A stretch of DNA of 64,000 bases from Tubiluchus corallicola (GCA_030141605.1 JAQGDQ010000422.1:137862-201861); one strand, 5' to 3'; numbered from the stretch's first letter, positions 33,101 through 48,100 are shown. Translations and numbers: made by a program. Notes: generated by a model from the sequence alone, not told the origin.

Positions 33101-36100
33101 TCGATCAAGATAAACAAATCTTTAAAATTACGGTGGTGAAAAACGTGCTCCCATTGTTTCATTCTAATTTCTCCATTTATTAAGAAAGTTTTTGAATTAA
33201 AATTGTACAAACACTAACGCAATTTTAGTTTACCCGTGTCCTTTATAATTTATTTTATAACGTTTTTCATGAAAGGCACGATATCAGTGCAAACTTGGGA
33301 AGCAGATGAAAGCATGTTCTAATGTAAACAAACCCGCCTGTAAGCGTTTAAATTTTTCTAACATCTTGAAGGTTATATCCATCATCCCTCTGGTTTTAAT
33401 AGAGGAAACTAGGAGACGAGTGATTATGTGTTTTGCGATGTTTTTATCGCTGGCCTTCGTAAAGAAACCACTACTCAGAAGCCACTGCTGCTGCTAGCTG
33501 CACTATTTTATCGGTCACGCGTCTCGACGCTAATCGTGTCAATATCAGATTGACTGACATTTTCAAAGGATTTGGAGAAATTAGTTCGCTCAGTCAACAC
33601 ACATGCCTCAATTGCTGTTTCTTTTCCATGTATTGAAATTACTGAAATTACTCGATTATGGATGGACGTGCACTCCCTCACGTAGTTTCCTTGGTACGTG
33701 CTTTCTTTTTAAAGGGGAAGAAAGGGTAGTTTTAAATTACGTCCAAAAAGCTTTCCATGCAAATGTCCGTGCATTACTTTGCATTGCATTTATCTGTTTG
33801 AATGACTCAAGTAACTAGAAAACAAAATTCTTAATAATTTAAATGTTGGCGTCAGTTGGTAAAGCGTCACTGTTGCACTATCCCAGTGTGCACCACTGGC
33901 TCACCACAAAACACATTATTGTCCTTATAGACAATATAAAGTAACTCATACTTTTGCTTAGTTAGTGCTACGAATGCTCTGATTATTTTTTCAGACTTCA
34001 TTCGGTGTTATATAAACTTGTTTCAATAAACTTAGCGTTAAAATGGCTGAGCTTAACAGTCATCGCGGGAGTTTTAATTTTCAAGATTTATACAGCATTA
34101 CTCCTAAGGCAAGCCCTAATGAGACAACATGTAAGTGGTGTAAAACTTCAAGCTTTATTTATAAAGAATGTTTTCTCGTGCTTTAATTCTATTGAATTTA
34201 AAAACAGTTTGCTTGACAAGACTTGTCCGTAGTTGAGCAGGTGAAGTAAACGCGACAATGAAAATGGGCTGAACAATCTACAGCTGGCCTGTATTCTACA
34301 TGCCCAAACTTCCATAGGATACGATTGTTCTTGTGATGTAAACCGGTTAGATTTTTTTATTGTTATCGTGTTTACCTGGTAAATAGAACCGGATTTTCGC
34401 TTGATTTTTTTTCTTTTAAAACCAAATGTCCTTGCTAGTAGCCATGCCATGTAACCAAGCTCCTTTACGCTTCTCATTTCCATGGAATGTAATAGTACAT
34501 CTAATGATTTTAGATCTACGAGATGGATATTATGATTTACACTCATTGATTCCATCGATGAAAGTTTGGAAGCGTCGTTGTAATAGTACTTTTCCAAAAA
34601 CATTTCCAGAATAACAGATTTACCTTTTTTCCAAATCCTATCGTTAATTCCAGAACAAGCAAGCTAAAACAAATTGGGACAAATACCCACTACGGAACGA
34701 ACTCTGTAATCAAGCAAGCAATTCTACTTTGGAATTCTCTACCTTTACAGGTTAAACAAATCAAGTCCCTATCAGCATTTAAAGCAAAATTAAAATCGCT
34801 AATATTAAACAGATATGAAATACCAGCACACCAGTACGACAACATACACACTAATTCAGAATTTGTATATCCACGGCCATATTAATTAAATCATAATTTT
34901 TTATTTTTTTGTGCATAGTTGTAAATATGTTTGATTTTATTCGTCGTTACTTTCCATTACTGCACAGTAGTTTAGATTGCACTGGCGCATTTGCCTTTAG
35001 CAGTGTAAGTTTTTATTAATTAACGCTGATTGATCATCTCTTTAAAGTTTTTATCAGTGATTATCAATGTATTTTAATGGCAAATAAAGATTATCATATA
35101 TATATATTATCATATATATCTCAATGCTGCTATGCAGAAATATATATATATATATATATATTTCAATTTTCTTTTATGTAATAAGGGCCAGTTTTCGCGG
35201 AAATCTTGTTAAATTTGACTTTGCAAATGCCAGTATTCTTTTTTTGCGAAATTGCACATTCACTGATTTTTAGTACATTTCTATTCCTTTCAGCAATTTT
35301 CTAGATAATTTCATTTTTACTGAAATGATCTCTATTGAATTCGCTCTTGATCAGCTTGTTACACTGCTTAAATATGGATCTGTCAGAATACGAAGTTTTG
35401 ATTCAAATTGCGGTATATCTCAGGGCTGCTATGCAGAAAATGGGTATTTAAAGGAAGACATGATGATTTTTCACATATTATTAAGTCTGATAAAAAGTAT
35501 ACATTTTAACATAGTTAATACTGCAAAAGCGTTCTGATAATTAAATAATGGATTAAAAACTTAATTAACGGCGGGCGAGCCCAACTATTGATGATATCAC
35601 AAACTAACATAATTTTCAACAGCAAAAATATTCCACGAGCGTATTGCACGTGTTTGCGAAAGTGAAAATTGAAGTACAGTGCTACTGTAAGGTATTCAGT
35701 GTGTTATGCTAAAACTAGGCAAATTTTAAGATAAAAATTCCAGTTTCAAGTTAACTGCTGTCCTCACGCATGAGCTGTCGAACGTGTGTAGTTCGTCACA
35801 AACTAACACATCTGAACTGAGAGGTACAGCACCTGTTTTTGTGCAATGGGTTTCCGAAATGCAGACGCTATTGCCCGTCTAACTAGCGAAAGGCGAAATG
35901 CAACAGCGAAGAAGTAGTGGCGCGAACGTGAAATTGTGTTTGTTTGATAATAATTCTTTCACGTAAGGCATTCTGGAAAAATGGTACGTTTCCTTTCAAC
36001 ATTTTAAAGAGTAAATTATTTTGATCTACAGTTTAACATTGGGCCCGGTTTTGCTTTAAGAGTTGGGCTAATCATCATATCAGGGCTGCAACTGCAGTTG

Positions 36101-39100
36101 TTGTCAATAGCGATGGCAACAGTTATTAGTCATTTTTGGCACCTATATATATATCTAATACTTTATGAACGAACGTTCAGTTGTGACGTCTCTCCTTGAG
36201 GTAGTGAGCACCGTTATAGCCGGAACGGATGCTGAGTATGTGAGCATTGAGTGTGTGGGCACCAAGACACGTCAGTTTGCTCATTCGTTCACGTGGTATT
36301 TTAGTTTTTAATCTTGTGTGACAAAAACGCCTGCGCATTTTTTCATCATGACTTTTCAATTCATTAAACCCGGAGATGATTTCCGCTGAGTTTCATTAAA
36401 TCGTTGCATTTTTTACAAAGCTCATATTGAATTGCAAATCTATGTCTACTAAGCAGTTTAATCTACAATCAAAGAGAGAATTAAATTGAGCTGAGTACCT
36501 GTCGGCACTCTTGATTACGCACATGTTCTGCTCTGCTATAGGCTTCAGCACATCACTGCAAGAACACTCAGCAATCATATTTTGGGGCCAGCATAACTAA
36601 TCTCTTTATTAGCTGGCTTTTACTGTTATTATGCAGAGTATCTGCCAGCCTATTAGTTTCAATCACTAACGGGATAAAGCAGGGTGATAAGACAACAGGC
36701 AATAGCCTATGGAAAATGACAACGACCGGTAACTGATAACGTTGAATAAAAATTGTAAGTTTAAAGTCCCGCAATGACCGCTAGGCGGAGCCATTTTAAC
36801 GGTAAATCGATTGAAACAAGTTTATGTACTCTTAACATTAGGTAAAGTGTATTTAGGTAATCATATCATTCGTAGCACCTACTTCACTAACTAAGCAGAA
36901 GATTAAATTCCTTTGTATTGTCAGTAAAATTAATGATGTGTTTTTGGTGAATCAGTGGTGCACACTGGGTGGTGATGCATTACTGTTTTACCAGGATTAT
37001 TGTGAATTATAAAGCATTTTTTCTTCAATTACATAAGTCTTTGAAACAGATAGGCGTAATAATACTAAGTATTTTTGGACATTCTTTAAATTTCCCCTTT
37101 TAAAAATATCTATACCATGTTTAGTATGTAAATTTTTATATATGGTAGGTCAGTACTGATAAAATTAATTTCTCTTGGCCAACTTTTTACTTTCTTGCAA
37201 ACTAGTTAGTTGGATGGATCAGATTTTAATGAGAACTTTATTAATGTCGCTTCTCAGATTTCTGCCTAATCATGTTTTACATCATAGTTTTTTTGTACAT
37301 CTGATACGAATGCTAGTGGCGGACCGTTGCGGTACACAGTTTATTTATTTATTCACTAATATTATTACCACCTACACGTGACCCTATGTACAGAAAAACA
37401 ACTTTAAAAAGGAATCCAGTATACAGTTACAGTTACAGACAAAAGAGGAAAATGCGAATGAAATTTATGATAAAACGGTACATGCCGTTTCCCAGTGTTA
37501 TGGGGATTGTCTTGATTGTCTACCTCAATACAATTGTCTATGATGTAGTCCCTTCCTCTTTCTGTTTCCCTTAGAAGCTGCGTGGCAATAAATGTGACGG
37601 AGAAGACACGTATTTATGAGTTACCGCATCTTCCTGCGGCTGCAGAGTTATAATTTATCTGCAAGCGTGATGGTGATTCATTGTCACTGAGTTACCGTCA
37701 ATATTACTTGCTTATGCTAAAACATGGTACAGTATTGTGGGTCATGGGATTCTTTACAAAAACAATGTATGAGAATTACTGAAAATATGCGGAACGAAAA
37801 ACGACAGGGACGCTTGATGAATAGCAACAGGAATTGCTGTCGTTATTGCGGAACCTTTTGTAACACTATACGTGTCACGAACGGCACGATAGAGGTATGA
37901 GTACTAGGTCTACTGGGAGTGCAATAGTAGATCAAATGATTAACCTTATGGTGTTTTAAGCTGATGGGTGAGTCAGTGCTAATACACAGTGGCACTTCAG
38001 GTGATCAAGAGTGATTTATGAGATAATAATGAAAAGTCTGTGCATTGACTGTACGTGTATTCTTTGTCTTTTCAATCAAGCGCCAATTAATAAACAACTT
38101 ATGTTTGGGATTGTTGTACATTGGGATTGTTTTGGGACTGCTGTACGTTGGGATTGTTTTGGGACAGCTGCTGTACATTGGGATTGTTTTGGGACTGCTG
38201 TACGTTGGGATTGTTTTGGGACAGCTGCTGTACATTGGGATTGTTTTGGGACTGCTGTACGTTGGGATTGTTTTGGGACAGCTGCTGTACATTGGGATTG
38301 TTTTGGGACTGCTGTACGTTGGGATTGTTTTGGGACAGCTGCTGTACATTGGGATTGTTTTGGGACTGCTGTACGTTGGGATTGTTTTGGGACAGCTGCT
38401 GTACATTGGGATTGTTTTGGGACTGCTGTACATTGGGGTTGTTTTGGGACTGCTGTACATTGGGATTGTTTTGGGACTGCTGTACATTGGGGTTGTTTTG
38501 GGATTCCTGTACATTGAGATTGTTTCTGCAATTCTATTAATTGCACAGGTGTCTCATTTTCGAATTAAGTATCAGTCACTGAACATCTTATAAGTTCGTA
38601 TGGGCTTGTGGGCTGATCTGCATTGAGAACAATTGTTTCTGTTATCGTATCTGTTTTATGGGTTTTTTATGTTTCAATTAAGTATCAGTAAGCCTTTTCA
38701 CAGTTCCAGCGATTGATCATGATCGTTAAAAGGTCAAAGACTAAGTGTACCAGACAACACATTTGTGTACAGTTGACAACGCCTCGCAACCCATGCTGTT
38801 GTAATAGTAACATGTTTTACAGCTAGCTAGAACACATTGCCTAGTTCTCTTTTTCTTGTTCCTAAGCAAGATTCTGCTAGTAAATCATTCTACACACAGA
38901 CTAATGCATTATTAAGTAAAGTCCACGTAGAGCAACTGAAGGTACTGAACTAATGCTTTGCGTTACACGACACGTCAACTGAACGCTTAACCTTTGATCT
39001 ACAGCAACTGCGCGTGCGCACAACGAAACTGTGAAAAGGCTTATTAGTTGAATAACTCGACATTTTAATTAACTCTATTGGCTGATGTAGCATTGAATTA

Positions 39101-42100
39101 ACGATTTATGTAATTATATTCTCCAACTAACTTTGTGTTCAATTGTATACATCTATCCTTAATTAAAATGCACCTGTCCTCCACATGACAAAGTGAAAAT
39201 ACTGTGATCAGTTATACAGTACTGTAAATCCGTTTAAAATATATAAATTTATATGTATATAATGGAAAGTTTTCAATGGACACTGATGAGGGTGTCTACT
39301 GGCCTGAGTCGACTTTGGTCATCCCGCTTAGAGTCATGGATATAGCTGAGTAAGTTCCTTTTTGGTGAAACGCCAGACAGGAGGTAATCATTTTTTCGTG
39401 AAACTTATTAAAGCACACATTTATGCAGGTGCTGTAACGCAGCAAAGAGTATGATGCCATCTGTTGACAGGAAAAAGAAGCATTATGAAGAGATGCTCTT
39501 TAAATTGCCTGTCATTTTATTATACTGCGAAGCCCCTGTTCAGACGACAAACTTGTAATGTAATAGAAATTCCACAAACAAAATTAATTAAATATTAATC
39601 AAATTTTCCTTTATGATTCTGGAAAACGTATTAAATTTATCAAAGAAGAATGTGTGTTTTACCGTGTTATACAAACACGGATCTTGTTCTTAGTTTCTTA
39701 GGCTTTTCTTCTTTCTCCTTTTGTTCATCTTATCTGTTTCGTTTGAAGCTTGTCAATAATAAAGACAGCGGCTTAAATTACGTAAGTCTTCTCTCTCTTT
39801 GCAGTTAAACCGCCATAATTATAGCTCGTACTTTTAAGCGGTCGGATAAAATGTTATAGACTAGCTGCATCTAGCTACAATGTTAAGTTACATGTATACT
39901 GTAGCCACTGTCCCTTTAGTTTCAGTTAAATGGGAACAAATGGAATTTTAAACCTTTCAGAAAACTTTCATACATAATAATAATATAATAATAATCTTTT
40001 TATTTATCTTGTAACACACGCACAGTTATAATACAATTAATTTGGAAACAAAAATGTGAAGAAAGGGCAGCGAAAGACCAATTGGTCATCTAGTCAGCTG
40101 CCCTTTGGTTAGTGATGAACATTTTTATAGGCGCTATGCTATAGTGTGTTAGTGTTAGTACTGCTTATAATAAAAATTAATTGTTACGAATGACATTAAA
40201 TTGATATGCTTATAACGTGTTTGTACAATTCATACACAGTAATAATAAGTGCATAGTAAAAAAATCAAACTGAAAATAACTGAAATAAAAATCTGACAAC
40301 AGAAACATAATAACAATTGCAAATGAAATATACTTTATAACACAAGCATAATTCTTAGACATAAGCAAGCGAATGTATAATAGAGTCATAATATATCATA
40401 ATAATGTAAAAAAATACAGAGCGATTTTTGATGATCTGAGGTAAAATAAATAGGCAGGTGGTTAAAGCACAAAAAATTACCTGTATGACTGCATGAGGAG
40501 ATTGACAATTGGAGTCCAGACTTTGAAAATGATCTACAGAAGTTAAACAATAAACAATTAAATATTGAAGTTAATTGAACCTGCCATAACAGTAATTGCT
40601 CTTGCGCGCAGTTCGACAATTTATTATAGTGGGCAAATTAATAAAAGTTGTTGCAAAATACTGTACGCTTATATGTAGTTAATCTTAGTAATAAGTTTGC
40701 AAGAGTTGACATTTATATAATTTACTGAAGTGACAGTGTTATATTCCTTTGCATTACGCCTACCAGCTTGAAAGACATACGTTATTGAAAAAGATCTTTA
40801 ATTATAAATGCTCACGCCAGCTGATAAAACGTCACACTTTGCTATTCCGGCTTCCACAAAAAAAAGCATAACTGGTTCACAAAAACACGTGTTATTAATC
40901 TTATTGACAATATAATAGTAATTCGAACTTTCGTTTAGTTAGTAAAGTGTCCATTACCTATTCTCTGATTAGTTTTTCGAACTTTTTGCAAAGTTATCTA
41001 AATTAGTTTCAATCGACTTGCCGTCAAAATGGCTACGAATATATAACTGTCATCGAGGGAGTTTAGATTTTCGTGTTTTCTATAGCGTTGTGCACTGCTA
41101 ATACAAACTCTGTATGTAATAAGACAGCATTTAGGTGATACACGACTTCAAGATGTGTATCAACCTTTATTGTTTTAGCGATATTAGTCTGATCTGATCT
41201 GATCTGGATGTATGCTACAGCGTTCCTTTAAAGCATAACATATGTATGGTTTAACACTTCTGTCTATTCTGCAAGATGAACCAGAAATGAAAAGACAGTT
41301 AAAGCAAAACCGGACCCAATGTTAAATTGTAGATCAAAACAACCTGTTCTTCAAAATATTGAAAGAAAGCATGCTATTTTTTCAAAAATGACTTACGTGA
41401 AACAATTATTACCACACAAACGAAATTTTGCGTTCGCGCCACTAGTTCTTCCCTGTTACATGCACTTCGTCATTCGCTAGTTAGACGGGCGCCTGCATTT
41501 CGGAAAGCGTTGCACAAAAACAGGTGTTGTACCTCTCAGTTCAGAAGTGTTAGTTTGTGACGAATTGCACACGTTTGACAGCTCATGCGTGAGCAAAGCG
41601 GTAAATTTCAAATTTGAATTTTATCTTAAAACTTGTGCAACACGTGCAACGCTGTTTTTTCTGGTGAAAATTGTGTTAGTTTGTGATTATGAAGCCGTTA
41701 ATTAAGATTTTAATTTATTATTTAATTATCAGAAACGCTTTTGCAGTATTATTGATGTTACTTTTACCTTACTTTAAAATGGGGTAGTTCATGGAAAATC
41801 ATCCTGTCTTCCTTTAAGAATGCATCTGCACCACACACACTGTATGTTCTGAAAATGCCTAATTTTTGGCACCTGAACATTTATTTACCAATTTTTTTAT
41901 GTCCGCAAGATATTATTTATCAGCTATTTTGCCTAAGTATTTTGTTTCGTTCTTTGTTTGTACACTGCAAACCGAAATCTAGCATTCAACATTGATGTTT
42001 GTGGCAAGACCAGTATCGAGCGCTTTATCAAAGCTATAGCTCAAGTTGAACCACTAAACTGGCTTAAGTACCATAGCCATGTTTGAATGTATATACAATC

Positions 42101-45100
42101 CCCATGTATGGAGCAGGCACTGAGAGTCAGTTTCATAAATGAAACTTGCTAGAGGGAGTATTGACCCTGCTGGTAACGAGCCATTCACTGACGAACCCAG
42201 GGTGCTTTAACTTCGGTTTGTAAACAACGTGCACGTGACCACTTATCCACTCGGCTATTTATCCCTTCTAGAAAAGGCACTCGTTTCTTTGTTTGTTTGT
42301 TTGTCTGTCCTGTTGTCTGTCTGTTTGTTAATCTTCCTGTACAAGGCAGACAAGCAGAATCTGTATAGCAAATGAAACGAACCAAAGAGAGTATTGAACC
42401 CAGGCGGTAACAACCCATTCAGTGACGCTCCTAGGATGGCTTAACTTCGACTTGCAAAGTACATGCCTGTGACCACGTAACCATTCGGCTATTCATCCCA
42501 TCTAGAATAGGCATCCTTTTACTAGCTATGTATCGCTTATGACTTGTTCGTTTTGTATTTAGCTATACCGAGTAACTCTTCAACTATTTTGAATGTTCTT
42601 TGTTCAACGCTCTTGAGTTTTTAGTAATTTTGCACAGTAATTATTTTAAACCAAGCGAATGGCTTCTATTTAATTAAGACTCTTGCAGCTAGTGTTAGCT
42701 GTAATTAAACGCTGGCTGCACGAATATCGTCTCCTGTGACTTAATTTTCTCAGCGGCTGTAGCTAAGCACCAGCTCCCGTTTCAGTTTTTGTGTTTAAAG
42801 CTCGGTGTTTGTTCAGTTTTGTACTACAACATCAATAACCACCATGAGCGACGGTAAAGAATGAACCTAATCATTACGTGAACGAAATTGCTTGTAATAT
42901 TGGCAACTTCTGTGGGTGTAACACAACTTGTTTAAACACAGCCAGCCAAGGAACTCATAAAGACCTGCCGTAATTCTAATTAGTTTCACATTTTGAGTTG
43001 CTTTGTTTCTTACCTAGGATCGAGTTCACGTTTCTGTTCTTTTCTTGAAAATTTATTGCAGTAAAATTAGCAGCATTACTGTTAGACCAGACACGTTCTC
43101 GTTCTCCAGAAATAAGAGGTATAAGTTTCGCAAAAAATGGAGGTTTTTCGCCCTCCTCCCGCTCCTCCCGGTGGGTCCGATTCGAAAAATAAATTGTCAG
43201 TGAGACGACACTAGATCGAAACCTTTCGTTTGATACACAGATCGCCGAAAATGGTGCCGTCGTTGGAGCTGTAGCCTCGAATATTATATATATATTCTTC
43301 GGTTTGTTTACCGATATACATGATATACATATAATGATATAATATAATATATTATATACATAAGTATAGTATATATAATATGTATGTGTGTGTGTGTATA
43401 TATATAGTATGTATGTATATATAGTATATGCCACCGAATCAGCAACGTTAATGTTAGACAAGATTCAAACACAAGAAAGCACTTTCCATGAATAAAGTTT
43501 AAAAAATTCGTGTTGAATTTTTATGTCACTTGCTACCTTGTTGCACACAGAGACTGCGTTTTTGGTAAGTGTGCGTAAAACTTGAAAATGTAAACTCCTA
43601 GCAATGATCGTTAGGCGCAACCATTTTAGACGGTAAGTCTAATGAAACAAGTTTAAATAGCCTTGTGTAAAATTTGAAACAACTTTACTAACTAAGCAAA
43701 AGTTTAAATTACTTTCTATTGCCAGTAAGATCAATAACGCGTTTTTTGTTAAGCCAGCATTGCGTATTGGGATTGTGATATATAGTGACGTTTTACCAGT
43801 TGGTGCGAACATGTTAAATTATTAAGAATTTTTTTCTAGTTACATTTAGTCTTTGAAGCATGTAAGCGAAATGCCAAGTAATGTAACTTTTTATGGATAA
43901 TTCTTTGGGATATACTTTGAAACCACTTCTTCCCTTTTAAGCATTGAAACTGTAATTAGCTAATACTTTAGCGTAGCATTTTAAAGGGAAGTTTCAAGAT
44001 GCCAGTGTAGAATTGGAGGAACACTTACCAAACTGCAATATAAGGGAAAAAACATAAATTATTGAAAAGTGCCACTCTCTGTTGGTACATTGTTTTTGTA
44101 GTTCTTTATTGTAGAATATCGCAAAAAAGTTTTAGGGAGTGAGCGAGCGTTGTATTTGTTGTTGTTGTACTCGTTTGCTAAGTAACTTTGTAAAGAGGCC
44201 TATTTCGCCGTGATGCTCTTCTCCGTCTCATTTTCCATGCAATACGTTTTGAAACAGCTTCTTATTGTGACGTCACAATGGAATTCCATGTTTTAAATTT
44301 TTGTGAAAAACGTATTCCGTAGTCAAGGCAAATGGAATTCTAAGTGAACACACCAAGGCAGTTGGACGGAATGAACACAATGAGCAATTAACCTATTACT
44401 TCGCATTCCGGACTAGCATGTATGTTTCTCAGTCAAATATGGTTAACTTCTCTTGAAAAATGTCTGGTAGCTACTGTCATGGAGATGCATGTTTGATGAT
44501 CCTTGTAGTTATTTAGAACTACTGTTCTGGTTTGCTCGAAGCAGTGAAACAAGACTAGACGGTACAGTGTAATAGGTAACGCGCCTGCGTCTGAGAGATA
44601 ACTGTGAGTTCGATACCACGGTCGGCTCATACTAAAGACTCTAAAAACGGTGCTTACTGTTGCCTGTCTGGCGTGTTGTATTTCGAGTAAAAGAGCAATA
44701 ATAATCTCTGTTATATCAGTGTAGTTTGTTGTTTACCGTCAGCGGTAAAAACTTCTTGGCTCGTGTTGTATGGTGAGTTTAAAGCCGTCGGGAGCTATTG
44801 ATCCATTTTCACTAGATCAGGTGTTTACTGTGATACAGTTTTTCCCCAGGACTTCTTATTTGTGAAACTCTTTACCAGAAAGTTGCTTTCTTATGAACTA
44901 CAACCTTGCTTATTCCAAGAAGACAGTAAACACCTCCTGTAGCGATAGATTTAGATACAAAAACATATTCTTTCATGTTGGCTTTCAATTTGCGTCTAGC
45001 ACCCTTCAGGTTTACTGTTGCCTGTCTGGCGTGTTGTATTTCGAGTAAAAGAGCAATAATAATCTCTGTTATATCAGTGTAGTTTGTTGTTTACCGTCAG

Positions 45101-48100
45101 CGGTAAAAACTTCTTGGCTCGTGTTGTATGGTGAGTTTAAAGCCGTCGGGAGCTATTGATCCATTTTCACTAGATCAGGTGTTTACTGTGATACAGTTTT
45201 TCCCCAGGACTTCTTATTTGTGAAACTCTTTACCAGAAAGTTGCTTTCTTATGAACTACAACCTTGCTTATTCCAAGAAGACAGTAAACACCTCCTGTAG
45301 CGATAGATTTAGATACAAAAACATATTCTTTCATGTTGGCTTTCAATTTGCGTCTAGCACCCTTCAGGTTTAGTGTCAAGCTTTAATGGAATTGCCTCTT
45401 CTGTAGATGTACATTTAAAGGAAACAGGAAGGATCCTGTGTCCTCTGCCTGCATTCAGGAAGCTGAATTCGTAATTGCGTGCAAATGCAAGTAAAGCTGA
45501 TGAAAGGCGCTGGGAGATCGTACAATTTTCATCAACAGAATGCTTGTATTATTAATATTGCAGAACTTCGTTGCGGAATTCAAATTGCTAATCCTCAACG
45601 ACCTCGCGATGCCAAGGTGTGGTATCTTTGTTTGTTTTGTATTGCAAAATGCAGATCCATGAGCTTGCACGATTTTAAAAATAATTGATTTTTTTGTATT
45701 TATATTCATATTCATTCATATTTATTAGTGCCAAACTCATACAGTACAAAAAACAAGACACATCCAATTTCAACTTGAAATATAATGACACTACAGGCAA
45801 ACAAAAATTGATTTTTTTATATTTATATTCATATTCATATTCATTTATATTTATTAGTGCCAAACTCATACAGTACAAAAAACAAGACATACATCCAATT
45901 TCAATTTGAAATATAATGACACTACAGGCAAACAAAAATTGATTTTTTTATATTTATATTCATATTCATATTCAGTCATATTTATTAGTGCCAAACTCAT
46001 ACAGTACAAAAACACAAGAGATACATCCAATTTCAATTTTGAAATATTGTGACACCACAGACAAATTTTGCTGACACAAATATTATAAAATCGCTCCTGT
46101 TAGTCATTTTAGTTATTTAAACGAATCTTTTTATAACAGCACTAAGTTTTTTGTAAACAGTGCAAGGCTTATATTGCTCGGTACAAATGTATTTTGCCAG
46201 TAATAAAAATGTAGGCGATACTGAGTAATTACTTCGTAATGAATGATTAAAAAACGATGCTTGAATAAGACTCTGTAGATAACAACGTGTTTTTACAGAG
46301 CTGAACTTCTTCAACACAAAGTAAAATACTTTTATCCTTGTGAAAAGCGATAACTGCTTGAGAAAATTTTGTATAAGAATAAAAATAGCTTAAGCATCCC
46401 GTTTTTTTTGCATACACTGTTTTAAGTCCGTTGTTAATTTTTCTGTAGTAATACAATTACTAACCCTACAGGCAGTGAAAACTGGTGATCGTGCCCTATT
46501 TATTACGCGCTGTATGAAATCTACCTGTTACTGTGACTTTATAAAGGTAAGAATCTGCGATCAAAGAACAAAGTGCGTAGATTCTGTTCAAGCAATTAAT
46601 GCCTTAAGGAAATATGTGTGTACTAGACAGTCGTAAATTAGCTTCCTTTGTTACACACACGATACGTATTGATCATTCATTAACTGTAATTTCTAGTACC
46701 AAGAATCTTGGGGATAATGGCATTTAGTAGTCCAACCTAACAAACGGCGATAATTTCCAGAGTTGGGAAGTTTAAAAAGATATTGATGTTTGATAGTCCA
46801 AAGCCGCGTTCACAATAGCCAGGAAAAAATATATATCATCTTTATTCGCACATGAATGAAAAAGACCAGAAAAATTATTTACAATAAAAATATGTACGGA
46901 TAATGGAAAAATAAAAAAAACGTCTAGAGAGGACTTATAAAATCACATACTAATTAACACATATTTCTTTAATTATTTTTTATTTATTTATTAAATATAT
47001 CCACAACGATCATTACAGCATTGCACATAAAATAATGCCATCGATATCCATGTGACCTATGCACATCACAGTGTAGGATATTTTCAAGCAAACAACTCAT
47101 TTATCTTAAGAGACTGTCTTTACTTTTAACATCGACAGGAATGTTATTATACTATTTATTTTAAATATCAGTACGTAGAGGCGTCAAATTGTGCGTCAAA
47201 AATATTACTTCTGAGCATAATGTTTCTGCCCATTTTGAACTTTTCAGATCCAGATTTGATATCAACGGTCACATAGCCAGAAGTACTACAAAGGGTACTG
47301 AACTTCAATTATTGACTCACATATGTAATGTCAAAAGGATCTGAATTTGTTTTGTATAAAAGCAAAACACACACCCATCTCTACTACAGCAGCGTCTACA
47401 GCACAGCCCTAGTCAAAAATTCCCATTGCATGAAATATTCGGACAGTTTTTAAATGAATGAGAGGTCCAATAAGTCCTACATATCTATATGCAGTGTAAA
47501 TGGGGGTACAAGTGGACACAAAACATTAAAGTGTTACATATTTACATGTAGCGTAAACGGGTGTACAAATGGACAAAATCATTAAAGTCTTACGTATCTA
47601 CATGTAGTGTAAACGTGTACATGCGGGTGCAAGTGGATAAAATCGTTAAAGTGGCGAAATTGATTAGGAAGACCAGTTCGCGTCGCGTCCACTTCTAGCA
47701 AATGGAGCAGAGTTTTGGTCGGCTGCTTTCGATGCAGGGCATATTTCAACAGCTAGCAAGCTGCGTCGGTGAAATTGAAAACTCGGCAATGATTGATACT
47801 TTACACTCGGCTAAGTTGAGCTCATTCCTCTCTACTTGAAGTTAACGTCAGCCTTTATATGTCATAGTCCTTGCAGCCAGTCATTTGCACCGCGTGCGTT
47901 GAGACATGGAGTTACCGCTGTTGTTACCGTTGACGTAGTTTGAATGAATGAAAACATGTTTTCAGGTGGTTCAGTAATACTAATTGCAGGTTGCATATTG
48001 CATACAACAGTGGTATCAGAAAACTGTTTCGTTTAAAGTATGATTAGTGTGCGTCTGGTATGTATGTAAACCCATCACTACCCCATTTTAGTCAAATTCG

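Noticed and set aside
34148-34603. 151-codon minus-strand frame
   Set aside because: No recognisable motif; it lies between an R2 repeat and a LINE relic, so a chance frame is more likely.
38005-38593. Five long overlapping open frames of 139-182 codons
   Set aside because: They are translations of a minisatellite whose units are multiples of three; no start context, splice support or domain.
42976-43461. 161-codon minus-strand frame
   Set aside because: One third is AT-repeat translation; the rest matches nothing I recognise and has no splice or start support.
44560-44645. Functional tRNA gene
   Set aside because: A- and B-box words are present but acceptor and anticodon stems do not pair; better explained as a SINE head.
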